Made by a program: the position numbers and the translations under genes. From Roseibacterium elongatum DSM 19469 (GTDB lineage Bacteria > Pseudomonadota > Alphaproteobacteria > Rhodobacterales > Rhodobacteraceae), in contig NZ_CP004372.1 in NCBI RefSeq assembly GCF_000590925.1, positions 849,001 through 913,000 on the forward strand: a stretch of DNA of 64,000 nucleotides, written 5' to 3'. Below the pieces are notes generated by a model. It was not told the DNA's origin, made no database searches, and saw only the letters and a program-made list of their open reading frames with translations. Positions 46,221 through 55,546 of the stretch are shown here, piece by piece (the first letter of the stretch is position 1; the number at the start of each line of letters is the position of its first letter).

Positions 46221-48476
46221 ATGAGCACGCTTCCCACCAAGGACCAGATCCTCGCCTGGATCTCGGACAACCCCGCCAGCACCTCGAAACGCGATATCGC
46301 CCGCGCCTTCGGGATCAAGGGGGCCGACCGGATCGACCTCAAGCGCATGCTCAAGGAACTCGAGGACGAGGGCCATCTCGAGAAGCGCAAGAAGACCTAT
46401 CGCGACCCCGACAAGCTGCCGCCCGTGGCGGTGTTGCAGGTCACCGGGCCGGACGATCTGGGCGACATGTTCTGCCGTCCGCTGGAATGGCAGGGCGAAG
46501 GGGCCGAGCCGCGCATCCTGTTTTCCGCCCGCGCCACCGACCCGGCCATCGGCGCGGGCGACCGCATCCTTGCCCGCCTGCAAGAGGTGCAGGGCGAGGA
46601 TCACCACTATATCGCCCGCCTGATCCGGCGCATCGGGACGAACCCGAAAAAGATCCTGGGCATCTACCGCAAGGGGGCCGAGGGCGGGCGCATCGTGCCC
46701 ATCTCGAAGGGGGCCGACAAGGAATGGCAGGTGCGCGCCAGCGACACCCATGGCGCGCGCGACGGGGAACTCGTCGAAGGCGAACAGGCCGGCCCCAAGG
46801 GGCGCATGGGTCTGCCGCGCGCGCGGATCACCGACCGTCTGGGCGACCCCGGCGCGCCGAAATCCGTCAGCCTGATCGCGATCCACGAACATGGCATCCC
46901 CGATGCCTTTCCCGATGCCGTCATCGCCGAGGCCGACAGCAAAAAGCCCGCGGGCCTGTCGGGGCGCGAAGACCTGCGCGACATGGACCTTGTCACCATC
47001 GACCCGGCGGATGCGCGCGACCATGACGACGCCTGCTATGCCCATGCCGATGACGACCCCAGGAACCGGGGCGGCCATGTCATCTGGGTGGCCATCGCCG
47101 ATGTCGCCCATTACGTGGCGGCGGGCAGCGCGCTGGACCGCGAGGCGAAGAAGCGCGGCAATTCCACCTATTTTCCCGACCGCGTCGTGCCGATGCTGCC
47201 CGATCGCCTGTCAGGGGATCTTTGCTCGCTGCACGAAGGCGTTCCGCGCGCCTGTATCGCCGTGCGCATGGTCATCGACGCCGAGGGGAACAAGATCGGC
47301 CACCGCTTCGTGCGGGGGCTGATGCGCTCGACCGCGTCGCTCAACTACCAGGAGGTTCAGGCCGCCGAGGATGGCGCGCCCAACGACAAGACCGCACCCC
47401 TGGTCGCGCCGGTCATCGCGCCGCTTTACGCCGCCTACCGCGCGCTGCGCGATGCACGCAACCGCCGCCAGCCGCTGGACCTCGACCTGCCGGAGCGGCG
47501 GATCGAACTGTCCGAGGACGGGCATGTCACCTCGGTCGCCTACAAGGACCGGCTCGATGCCCATCGCATGATCGAGGAATTCATGGTGCTGGCCAATGTC
47601 GCCGCCGCCGAAACCCTGATCGAGAAACGCACACCCCTGCTGTTCCGTGTCCACGAGGAACCCAAACCCGAAAAGATCGAGGCCCTGCGCGAAACCGCCG
47701 AAGCCTCGGGGTTTTCGCTGGCCAAGGGGCAGGTCCTGCAAACCCGCCAGTTGAACGCCCTGCTGTCCCAGGCCGAGGGGACCGAGTTCGACGAGCTGAT
47801 CAACATGACCACGCTGCGGTCGATGACGCAGGCCTATTACAGCCCCGAGAATTTCGGACATTTCGGGCTGGCGCTGAAGACTTACGCGCATTTCACCTCG
47901 CCCATCCGGCGCTATTCCGACCTTGTGGTGCACCGCGCGCTGATCTCGGCCCATGGCTGGGGGCGCGACGGGCTCAGCCCCGACGAGGTCGAGCGGCTGG
48001 ACGAGACCGCCAAGCATATCTCTGACACGGAACGCCGCTCGATGACGGCGGAACGCGACACCAACGATCGCTACCTTGCCGCCTTCCTGTCGGACCGGGT
48101 CGGCGCGACCTTCACGGGGCGGATCTCGGGCATTCAGCGCTTTGGCGCGTTCGTGAAGCTGGACGAAACCGGGGCGGACGGGTTGCTGCCCATGCGCGCC
48201 ATCGGGCACGAGTATTTCCATTTCGACGCCGATACACAGACGCTGATGGGGGCGGATTCGGGCCTGACCATCGGCATCGGCGACCGTGTCACCGTCAAAC
48301 TGGCCGAGGCCGTGCCGGTGACCGGCGGCCTGACGCTGGATCTGGTCGAGCTGGAGGGCCAGAGCCTGCCGCGCCGTCCGCAAAGGGGCAAGCGCGGCGC
48401 GCCCCCGCGGCGCAAGGCCGGCCAGGCCGCGCGCAAGAAGGTCAAGCTGCGCAAGAAGGCCGCGCGGCGATCCTAA
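46221..48476 (+). CDS. rnr: Ribonuclease R
   Basis: RNase R is a 3'-5' exoribonuclease that degrades structured RNA. Its 751 residues include an N-terminal helix-turn-helix-like domain (SKRDIARAFGIKGADRIDLKRMLKELEDEG), cold-shock-like domains, the RNB catalytic domain with DPADARDHDDACYA, HYVAAGSALDREAKKRGNSTYFPDRVVPMLP and FTSPIRRYSDLVVHR, an S1 domain (GRISGIQRFGAFVKLDETGADG) and a Lys/Arg-rich tail. It stands alone downstream of the hairpin at 46102. Confidence 0.95.
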   Translation: MSTLPTKDQILAWISDNPASTSKRDIARAFGIKGADRIDLKRMLKELEDEGHLEKRKKTYRDPDKLPPVAVLQVTGPDDLGDMFCRPLEWQGEGAEPRILFSARATDPAIGAGDRILARLQEVQGEDHHYIARLIRRIGTNPKKILGIYRKGAEGGRIVPISKGADKEWQVRASDTHGARDGELVEGEQAGPKGRMGLPRARITDRLGDPGAPKSVSLIAIHEHGIPDAFPDAVIAEADSKKPAGLSGREDLRDMDLVTIDPADARDHDDACYAHADDDPRNRGGHVIWVAIADVAHYVAAGSALDREAKKRGNSTYFPDRVVPMLPDRLSGDLCSLHEGVPRACIAVRMVIDAEGNKIGHRFVRGLMRSTASLNYQEVQAAEDGAPNDKTAPLVAPVIAPLYAAYRALRDARNRRQPLDLDLPERRIELSEDGHVTSVAYKDRLDAHRMIEEFMVLANVAAAETLIEKRTPLLFRVHEEPKPEKIEALRETAEASGFSLAKGQVLQTRQLNALLSQAEGTEFDELINMTTLRSMTQAYYSPENFGHFGLALKTYAHFTSPIRRYSDLVVHRALISAHGWGRDGLSPDEVERLDETAKHISDTERRSMTAERDTNDRYLAAFLSDRVGATFTGRISGIQRFGAFVKLDETGADGLLPMRAIGHEYFHFDADTQTLMGADSGLTIGIGDRVTVKLAEAVPVTGGLTLDLVELEGQSLPRRPQRGKRGAPPRRKAGQAARKKVKLRKKAARRS

Positions 48477-48613
48477 CCTTGTTTTAACCTGACCGTGTCA
48501 GAGTGACCGGCAAGAGATCGCGCATTGTTGCGTGGTCCATACAAGTTTTCTTGGAATCGGTTATATTATCCACAACAAAGCTCGAAACAGACTCACAGGC
48601 GACTGGCCCCCTC

Positions 48614-50032
48614 ATGCGTGGCACTTTTTTCATATCGACCCTGATACTGGCACTGTGGACCGGCCTGGCGGCCGCGGCCCCGCCGCGAACGTCTCTGGTG
48701 CCGATGCCCAGACCCGATGCCGGCGCGGTCCAGCCCGTGACGCTGGTCTCCTCGGCCCCGGCCCGGGCCGAGACCGAAACGCGGGCGCAACCCACCAGCC
48801 TGCTGGCCGTGGCCTCGTCCATGCGGCCCAGCCACAGGGGCGCCCCGCCCGAAGGGTTCGTGGCACGGACCGAACGCATGGCCGCCGACCGGATGGGCCG
48901 GGTCGAGGACCCTGAGTTTCGTCGCTGGATCGACGGGTTTTTCAGCCGCGCCCGCGCGCAGGGCATCACCACGGGCACGCTCGAGGCGGCCTTTACCGGG
49001 GTTCAGTTGAACACCCGCGTGCTGGAGCGTGACGCCAACCAGTCGGAATTCACACGAGCTTTGTGGGATTACCTCGACTCGGCCGTGTCGACGGCGCGCG
49101 TCGAAAACGGCCGCGCGGCCTATCGCCGATACGAGGACGAACTGGCCGAGATCGAGGCGCGATATGACGTCGATGCGCGCGTCATCGTGGCGATCTGGGG
49201 GCTGGAAAGCGCCTATGGCGCGTTGCGCGGGTCCGACGACATCATCGAGGCCATGGCGACGCTGGCCTATGAAGGGCGGCGGCAGGATTTCTTCGAGGCG
49301 CAGTTGATCGCCGCCTTGCGCATTCTGCAATCGGGCGATGTGCGCCCGCGCGACATGCAGGGCAGTTGGGCGGGCGCGATGGGCCACACCCAGTTCATGC
49401 CGACCAGCTATCTCGAGCATGCGCAGGATTTCGACGGCGACGGGCGACGCAACATCTGGTCGGACGATCCGCTGGATGCCCTGGCCTCGACCGCGGCCTA
49501 TCTGGCCCATTTCGGGTGGGAGCGCGGCCAACCCTGGGGGGTCGAGGTACGTCTGCCGGACGGGTTCGACTTTGGCCTGGCGGGCGAACGCACCCGCCGG
49601 AGCGCCGCGTTCTGGCGCACCCAGGGCGTGCGCCTGGCCGATGGCGGCGAGGTGCCCGATCACGGGGACGCCTCGATCCTGCTTCCGGCAGGCTCGCAGG
49701 GCGTCGCCCTGATGGTTTTTGACAATTTCCGCGTCATCGAACGCTACAATCCGGCCGATGCCTATGTCATCGCCGTCGGCCATCTGGGCGACCGGATCAT
49801 GGGCGGCCCCCGGTTCCGGGCCGATTGGCCGCGCGAGGATCGGGTCCTTTCGTCAGATGAACGACGCGAGTTGCAGCGGCGGCTGACCGCGGCGGGCTTT
49901 ACCACCTACGGCGTCGACGGGATCATCGGCCCGAACACGATCGAGGCGGTGCGCCGCTTTCAGCAATCCATCGGGGATGTGCCCGACGGCTACGCTTCGT
50001 CGCGCGTTCTGGAGCGGTTGCGCAACTCCTGA
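48614..50032 (+). CDS. MltB-like lytic murein transglycosylase with PG-binding domain
   Basis: This 472-residue exported enzyme has a signal peptide (1-21), a linker, and the SLT_2 (MltB-type) domain with catalytic Glu E198 in VAIWGLESAYGALRG. The domain also has GSWAGAMGHTQFMPTSYLEHAQDFDGDG. A C-terminal peptidoglycan-binding domain (RRELQRRLTAAGFTTYGVDGIIGPNTIEAVRRFQ) follows. It cuts glycan strands with formation of anhydro-muramyl ends. A second, shorter member lies at 58114. Confidence 0.9.
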   Translation: MRGTFFISTLILALWTGLAAAAPPRTSLVPMPRPDAGAVQPVTLVSSAPARAETETRAQPTSLLAVASSMRPSHRGAPPEGFVARTERMAADRMGRVEDPEFRRWIDGFFSRARAQGITTGTLEAAFTGVQLNTRVLERDANQSEFTRALWDYLDSAVSTARVENGRAAYRRYEDELAEIEARYDVDARVIVAIWGLESAYGALRGSDDIIEAMATLAYEGRRQDFFEAQLIAALRILQSGDVRPRDMQGSWAGAMGHTQFMPTSYLEHAQDFDGDGRRNIWSDDPLDALASTAAYLAHFGWERGQPWGVEVRLPDGFDFGLAGERTRRSAAFWRTQGVRLADGGEVPDHGDASILLPAGSQGVALMVFDNFRVIERYNPADAYVIAVGHLGDRIMGGPRFRADWPREDRVLSSDERRELQRRLTAAGFTTYGVDGIIGPNTIEAVRRFQQSIGDVPDGYASSRVLERLRNS

Positions 50033-50208
50033 CGGGGTTTGACACGCGCGCCCAAGGCGACCGCCTCTGGCGTGGCCTCGTCGCCTGCCCGAGCGGCCCG
50101 TATCGGCCGGTCGGCACGGCACACCCCGCCTTGGGCATCTCGGTCATGGCAGTTGAAGCATCGGGTGCCCGACTCCACTCGACTCGGGGCGGTGATCCGG
50201 ATAAATTG

Positions 50209-50223
50209 GAACAAATAGGGAAC
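50209..50223. promoter_or_regulatory. LexA box (SOS operator)
   Basis: GAAC-N7-GAAC is the exact reverse complement of the alphaproteobacterial LexA direct repeat GTTC-N7-GTTC. It ends 20 bases before the imuB start, beside an ATAAAT -10-like hexamer, so SOS control of imuB is likely. Confidence 0.82.
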
Positions 50224-50243
50224 AAAAGCAGAGCTGCCCTGCC

Positions 50244-51929
50244 TTGTCCGCTCCGACGCCCCATCACGACCCGAGGACCGCTCGGCGTATCCTGTCGCTG
50301 TGGTTTCCACGGCTGGCGGCCGAACGGCTTTTGCGCGGTGACCCGGCCCTGGCCGACGCCCCCCTGGCCGTGATTGCCGAAACGGGAAACCTGCGCGAGG
50401 TGGCGGCCCTGACCCAGGCCGCCGAAACACGCGGACTGACGCGCGGCCAGCCCTTGAGCGACGCGGTCGCGCTGTGCCCCGGCCTGCTGACCCGCCCCGC
50501 CAACCCGGCGGCCGAAATGGCCTTTCTGGCAGCGCTGCGACGATGGGCCGGCAAGTTCAGCCCCTGGGTGGCCGAGGATGCGCCCGACGGGTTGATGGTG
50601 GACCTGACCGGATGCGCGCATCTGTTTGGCGGCGAGGCGGCCCTTGTGCGGCAGGTTCGATCCGATTGCGCCGACCTTGGGCTGAGCGTGCGCACGGGGA
50701 TCGCCGACACGGCCGGCGCGGCCTGGGCACTGGCACGGTTCGCACACAGATCCTCGGACATCATGGCCGGACGGAATGGCGATGCCATCGACCAGGAGGC
50801 CCGCGCCACCCGGTCCCGCGCCGGAAAACGCAACCGGCCAAGGGTGGCGGCGCCCATGGCGGGGGCGGGCGCAGAGGAGGGCCAGCACATCGCCCCACCC
50901 GGCACCACGCGGCAAGCGCTGGCGCCCCTGCCCATTGCCGCGCTGCGGCTCCCCCCCGAGACGGTCACCGGCCTAGCGCGCCTGGGGCTGCGCCGTATCG
51001 GCGATCTTTGGGGCATGCCGCGGGCCGGTCTGACGCGTCGCTTCGGGGCGCAACTGGTGCACCGGCTGGACCAGGCCCTGGGGGTGATGCCCGAACCGAT
51101 CTCGCCCGCGCGCGCGCCACTAAATTTCGCCCTGCGCCTCAGCCTGCCGGACCCGATCGGCTTGCTGGACGACATCATGGCCGGGCTGGATCGCCTGTTG
51201 CCGCCGCTCTGCGCCAAGTTGCGGGCGCAGGCGCGCGGTGCCCGGCATCTGCGGCTGGAGTTGAGCCGCGTCGATGGCGACACCCAGGTGGTCGAGATCG
51301 GGCTGGCGCGCCCCGCCGACCACCCCGACCGGATGCGCCCCCTGTTCGAGATGAAGCTGGGCGACGTTGAGGCCGGGTTCGGAATCGACAGGCTGCGGCT
51401 GGTGGCCGATGTGACCGAGCCGCTGCACCCGACCGAACACAAGGGGGGCTGGGCCGTCAGCGCCGATGCGCAGACCCCGCGCGGCGAAGCCCAGGCCATG
51501 GCCGACCTGATCGCGCGGATCGGCGCGCGCGTCGGTCTGGAGGCCATCACCCGTCAACGCCCCGCCGACAGTCATATCCCCGAGAAGACCAGCGTCACCC
51601 TGGCGGCCGCCTGGTCGGACCCGGTCGAGACCTGGCCCGCACCGTCCCGGCCGCGCCCGCTGGTCCTGTTTGCCCCCGAACCCATCGCGGCCCCGGACGG
51701 GCCCGAACCGCCCGCGCAGTTTCGCTGGCGCGGGCGGACGCTCGGGATACGGGCGGCCAGCGGCCCCGAACGCATTGCCCCGGAATGGTGGCTGGACGAC
51801 CCCGCCTGGCGCAGCGGTGTCCGCGATTACTGGCGCGTCACGACGACCGACGGGGTGAGTCTGTGGCTGTATTTCGCCCATGGCGGCAGCCTCTCGGGGG
51901 GGTGGTTCGCCCAGGGCTGCTTTGACTGA
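50244..51929 (+). CDS. imuB: ImuB, Y-family polymerase-like mutagenesis protein
   Basis: ImuB is the non-catalytic Y-family hub of the ImuA-ImuB-DnaE2 mutasome. The 561 residues open RRILSLWFPRLAAERLLRG, where active polymerases have catalytic Asp, so the protein should be inactive as a polymerase. The little-finger part is followed by a C-terminal region ending in FRWRGRTLGIRAASGPERI, EWWLDD and DYWRVTTTDGVSLWLYF, typical of ImuB. The start is a TTG, since no ATG or GTG fits. Unusually, neither imuA nor dnaE2 is next to it. A LexA box lies just upstream. Confidence 0.88.
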   Translation: MSAPTPHHDPRTARRILSLWFPRLAAERLLRGDPALADAPLAVIAETGNLREVAALTQAAETRGLTRGQPLSDAVALCPGLLTRPANPAAEMAFLAALRRWAGKFSPWVAEDAPDGLMVDLTGCAHLFGGEAALVRQVRSDCADLGLSVRTGIADTAGAAWALARFAHRSSDIMAGRNGDAIDQEARATRSRAGKRNRPRVAAPMAGAGAEEGQHIAPPGTTRQALAPLPIAALRLPPETVTGLARLGLRRIGDLWGMPRAGLTRRFGAQLVHRLDQALGVMPEPISPARAPLNFALRLSLPDPIGLLDDIMAGLDRLLPPLCAKLRAQARGARHLRLELSRVDGDTQVVEIGLARPADHPDRMRPLFEMKLGDVEAGFGIDRLRLVADVTEPLHPTEHKGGWAVSADAQTPRGEAQAMADLIARIGARVGLEAITRQRPADSHIPEKTSVTLAAAWSDPVETWPAPSRPRPLVLFAPEPIAAPDGPEPPAQFRWRGRTLGIRAASGPERIAPEWWLDDPAWRSGVRDYWRVTTTDGVSLWLYFAHGGSLSGGWFAQGCFD

Positions 51930-52170
51930 AACAAGGCATCGCGTGCGATTGAACCCCGCTCGCGAACACCCCCCCCGCCAACACGCGGCATTGTCCCCGA
52001 AATCAGGTAATTACCTGAAATCAAACCCCCTTCCCAAACGTTAAAGAACCGTTACCCTCTACGGGTCGCGTCGCACACCGGGGGCTGTGCCCGCACAGAA
52101 CCGGCCCGCTGCCACGGGCACACCCAAGTTCGATCACCGCCGCCCCCTGGCTTTTTTTCAGCAGCGCGCC

Positions 52171-52583
52171 ATGTCGGGTTGCATTCTTCTGCTCCTTCTC
52201 CTCCTCATTGTCGGCCACGCTTTTCACGATGGCGACGATGACGACGATGGCAGCGGGTCGAAAACGCTCGGCGGGACGGATGGCGACGACGACCTGATTA
52301 TCAATGGTGACATGGTTTCCGGCGGCACAGGAACGGAGGAGTTCGGGGCCTTTGACTTTGACCAGATCGAAGGCCAAGCCACGATCATCGATTCGACCCG
52401 ACCTCGGAAAGCCTGCTGCTCTCGATCGACGGCCCGGGGTCGGGGTCGCCCAATTTCGACGTCACCTTCCGCGACGCGACCGGAGGCGAAGGTCTGGAGG
52501 TGCCGAACGGCGGCGAGGTGATCGTTCTGTTGAACGGTGTCCCCTCGGCGGCCACGGTCAACGTCGAAACCGACGTCTTCTGA
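52171..52583 (+). pseudogene. Short RTX-like acidic protein, single-base frameshift
   Basis: The gene starts MSGCILLLLLLLIVGHAF, a membrane or signal segment. An Asp-rich stretch, GSKTLGGTDGDDDLIING and VSGGTGTEEFGAFDFDQIEGQATIID follow, recalling RTX-type calcium-binding modules. At about 52391 one T is missing (GATTC where GATTTC fits). The other frame continues smoothly with FDPTSESLLLSIDG, PNFDVTFRDATGGEGLEVP and NGGEVIVLLNGVPSAATVN to a stop at 52583. Repaired length is about 137 residues. No function is known. The 241 bases before it hold nothing I recognise. Confidence 0.7.
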
Positions 52584-52649
52584 TCGGATCACCTGGGCAC
52601 AGGTGGGATGGCATGCCCGTCCACCTGTGGTCTTGGAGGATCACAAGGA

Positions 52650-53510
52650 TCACACGGCGGCTTTGCGCATCTCGTCGAGATAGATCTCGCGGAGGCGGGC
52701 GCTGACCGCGCCGGGCGCGCCGGCGCCGATCGTCTGGCCATCCAGTTCGACCACCGGCATGACAAAGGCCGAGGCCGAGGTGATGAACGCCTCGTCTGCT
52801 TCTTTCGCCTCGTCGATGGTAAAGGGGCGTTCCTCGACCGTCATCTGCGCCTCGCGGGCAAAGCGCAGGACGGCGGCGCGGGTGATGCCGTGCAGGATCT
52901 CGTTGCCCAGGTGGCGCGTGATGAGCGTGCCGTTCTTGATGATGTAGGCGTTGTTCGACGTGCCCTCGGTCACGAACCCGTCCTCGACCATCCAGGCGTC
53001 GTCGGCCCCGGCGGCCTTGGCCATCATCTTGCCCATCGACGGATAGAGCAGTTGCACCGTCTTGATGTCGCGGCGGCCCCAGCGCTGATCCTCGATCGAG
53101 ATGACCTTGATGCCGGTCCTTGCGGCGGGGCTGTCGGCAAGGCCCGGCTTGGACTGGGTGAACAGCACGATGGTCGGCGGCGTATCTTCGGGCGGGAAGG
53201 CGAAATCACGGTCGGCGGCGGCCCCGCGCGTGATCTGCAGGTAGATCAGCCCCTCGTCGATCCCGTTCTTCTCGACAAGCTGGCGATGGATCTCCAGCAA
53301 CTCGTCCATGTCCACCGGGGCGGCCATGTCGAGTTCCTTGAGCGAGCGTTCCAACCGTTTCGCGTGGCCGCCGAAATCGACCAGTTTGCCACCCAGCACG
53401 CTGGTGACCTCGTAGACGCCATCGGCAAACAGGAACCCACGGTCGAAGATCGATACCTTGGCCTCTTCCTCGGGCAGGTATTGGCCGTTGACATAGACGG
53501 TGCGGGACAT
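52650..53510 (-). CDS. D-amino-acid transaminase
   Basis: This 286-residue fold-type IV PLP enzyme has VYVNGQYLPEEEAKVSIFDRGFLFADGVYEV at the start, the catalytic lysine K150 in RWGRRDIKTVQLL, and EGTSNNAYIIKNGTLITR. It is closer to D-amino-acid transaminases than to branched-chain enzymes. AGGAGA precedes the start at 53510. It lies 75 bases downstream of dgcA on the same strand. With DgcN and DgcA this suggests a D-glutamate or D-alanine metabolic unit. Confidence 0.85.
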   Translation of the reverse strand: MSRTVYVNGQYLPEEEAKVSIFDRGFLFADGVYEVTSVLGGKLVDFGGHAKRLERSLKELDMAAPVDMDELLEIHRQLVEKNGIDEGLIYLQITRGAAADRDFAFPPEDTPPTIVLFTQSKPGLADSPAARTGIKVISIEDQRWGRRDIKTVQLLYPSMGKMMAKAAGADDAWMVEDGFVTEGTSNNAYIIKNGTLITRHLGNEILHGITRAAVLRFAREAQMTVEERPFTIDEAKEADEAFITSASAFVMPVVELDGQTIGAGAPGAVSARLREIYLDEMRKAAV

Positions 53511-53585
53511 GGGCGGATCTCCTATCAAGCTGTGATCGCTTTCGGGGGTTGGCGCGGCCGCGTCAAGGGGCGGGGCGCCGCAGGG

Positions 53586-54548
53586 TCAGCCCCAAAGCGC
53601 CGGATCGGGGGGATGGACGGTCGAGCCCTCGAAGGTCAGCGGCGTGTCGCGGTCGCTGCCCAACAGGAGGGGGCCGTCCAGATCGGTGATCGCCGCGCCC
53701 TGCGCAACCAGAACGGCAGGGGCTATGGCCAGCGACGAGCCGACCATGCAGCCGACCATGATGTCATAGCCCTGCGCCTCGGCCGCGGCCTTGAGCGCCA
53801 GCGCCTCGGTCAGGCCGCCGGTCTTGTCGAGCTTGATGTTCACCATGTCGTACTTGCCCTTCAGGTCGGGCAGGCTGGCGCGGTCATGGCAGGATTCATC
53901 CGCACAAACGGGCAAGGGGCGTGCAATTTCTTGTAGAAGATCATCATCGTCCGCTGGCAAGGGCTGTTCGACCAACTCGACGCCCAGCGCCACAAGATGC
54001 GGGGCGAGGTCGGCATAGACCTCGGCCGTCCAGCCCTCGTTCGCATCGACAATGATACGCGCGCTGGGCGCCCCCGCGCGCACGGCCTCGAGCCGTGGCA
54101 TGTCATCGGGCGTGCCCAGCTTGATCTTCAAGAGCGGGCGGTGGGCGTGTTTCGCCGCCGCCGCGCGCATGTTCTCCGGCGTGTCCAGCGACAGGGTGAA
54201 GGCACTGGTGACCGGGCCGGGGGCGGTCAGGCCGGCCAGCTGCCACACGGGCTGTCCGGTGGCCTTCGCCTCGAGATCCCACAGCGCGCAATCCAGCGCG
54301 TTGCGCGCGGCCCCGGCGGGCAAGGCCCCTTGCAGTGCCCCGCGCGTGATGTCGGCCGGCATCCATTCGATCTGATCGGTCACGCTGTCGAGGCTTTCGC
54401 CATAGCGGGCATAGGGCACGCATTCGCCCTGCCCGGTTACCCCGTCACGGGTGACGGTGACGGTCAGTACCTCGGCCACGGTGCGCGACCCGCGCGAGAT
54501 GGTGAAGGTTTCGCGAAACGGGAAACTGTCACGGGTGACGCGGATCAT
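53586..54548 (-). CDS. dgcA: N-acetyl-D-glutamate racemase DgcA (enolase superfamily)
   Basis: This 320-residue enolase-superfamily protein has the dipeptide-epimerase-like active site: K141-x-K143 (LLKIKLG), metal ligands D168 (VDANEGW), E194 (VEQPLP) and D217 (CADESC), and the opposite lysine K239 (NIKLDKTGG). Because the DgcN gene overlaps it (ATGA at 54545-54548), I assign it as DgcA, which racemises N-acetyl-D-glutamate in a marine D-glutamate degradation pathway. Without that neighbour it would be called an L-Ala-D/L-Glu epimerase. Confidence 0.85.
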   Translation of the reverse strand: MIRVTRDSFPFRETFTISRGSRTVAEVLTVTVTRDGVTGQGECVPYARYGESLDSVTDQIEWMPADITRGALQGALPAGAARNALDCALWDLEAKATGQPVWQLAGLTAPGPVTSAFTLSLDTPENMRAAAAKHAHRPLLKIKLGTPDDMPRLEAVRAGAPSARIIVDANEGWTAEVYADLAPHLVALGVELVEQPLPADDDDLLQEIARPLPVCADESCHDRASLPDLKGKYDMVNIKLDKTGGLTEALALKAAAEAQGYDIMVGCMVGSSLAIAPAVLVAQGAAITDLDGPLLLGSDRDTPLTFEGSTVHPPDPALWG

Positions 54549-55546
54549 AGGGCCTCCAACGCATCGGCCAGACGGGCGGCCCCTTGGCGGAACGGATCGA
54601 CGGTGGGCAGGCCCATGCATTTCTCGACCTCGGCGAGGTAGGACAGTGCCGCGTCCTCGCCCATCGCGGCGGTGTTGATCGACACGCCGACGACCTGACA
54701 GGCGGGGTTGGCGATGCGGGCCAGCGGCAGGGCGGCATCGCGCAGCGCCTCGAGCGAGGGCAGATCGTAATCCGGCAGGCCGCGCATATGGGTCCGGGTG
54801 GGTTCATGGCTGAGAATCAGGGCGTCGGGCTGCCCGCCATGGATCAGCGCCATGGTCACGCCCGAATAGCTGACGTGGAACAGGCTGCCCTGCCCCTCGA
54901 TATGATCCCAGTGATCGGCATCGTTGTCGGGCGTCAGCCATTCGATCGACCCGGCCATGAAATCGGCGATCACGGCATCGAGCGGCACGCCGTTTCCGGT
55001 GATCAGGATGCCGGTCTGCCCCGTCGCGCGAAAGGTCGATTTCAGGCCGCGCGCCTTCATCTCGCGGTCGACGGCAAGCGAGGTGTACATCTTGCCGACC
55101 GAACAATCGGTGCCCACGGCAAGACAGCGCTTGCCGCTCCGCCTGACCCCGTTGGCGATGGGGTATGTCACGTCGGGCACCCGCACGTCATGCAGCCTGC
55201 GCCCGGTGGCGCGGGCGACGGCGGCGAGGTCCTCCTCGTCACGCAGCAGGTTGTGCAGCCCGCTGGCAAGGTCGAACCCTTCCTCCAGCGCCTGAACCAG
55301 AACCTTTTTCCAGGCGGCCGAGATCACGCCGCCCCGATTGGCGACACCGATCACAAGGGTCTTGGCCCCGGCGTCCCTGGCCGCGTTCAGGTCCATGTCC
55401 GGCAGGCCGACATCGGCCTTGCACCCCTCCATCCGGAACTGGCCGATGGCATTGTCCGGGCGCCAGTCACGGATGCCCTGGGCGACCTTGGCGGCCAGTT
55501 GGTCGGGCGCGTCGCCGAGAAAGAGGAGATAGGGCGTTTCGATCAT
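54545..55546 (-). CDS. dgcN: D-glutamate N-acetyltransferase DgcN (DUF1611)
   Basis: This 333-residue DUF1611 protein begins TPYLLFLGDAPDQLAAKVAQGI. It has a nucleotide- or CoA-binding-like loop AVGTDCSVGKMYTSLAVDREM, then RATGQTGILITGNGVPLDAV and HIEGQGSLFHVSYSGVTMALIHG. DgcN acetylates D-glutamate as the first step of the DgcN-DgcA route. GGAGG precedes the ATG at 55546. Translation is coupled to dgcA. Confidence 0.86.
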   Translation of the reverse strand: MIETPYLLFLGDAPDQLAAKVAQGIRDWRPDNAIGQFRMEGCKADVGLPDMDLNAARDAGAKTLVIGVANRGGVISAAWKKVLVQALEEGFDLASGLHNLLRDEEDLAAVARATGRRLHDVRVPDVTYPIANGVRRSGKRCLAVGTDCSVGKMYTSLAVDREMKARGLKSTFRATGQTGILITGNGVPLDAVIADFMAGSIEWLTPDNDADHWDHIEGQGSLFHVSYSGVTMALIHGGQPDALILSHEPTRTHMRGLPDYDLPSLEALRDAALPLARIANPACQVVGVSINTAAMGEDAALSYLAEVEKCMGLPTVDPFRQGAARLADALEAL

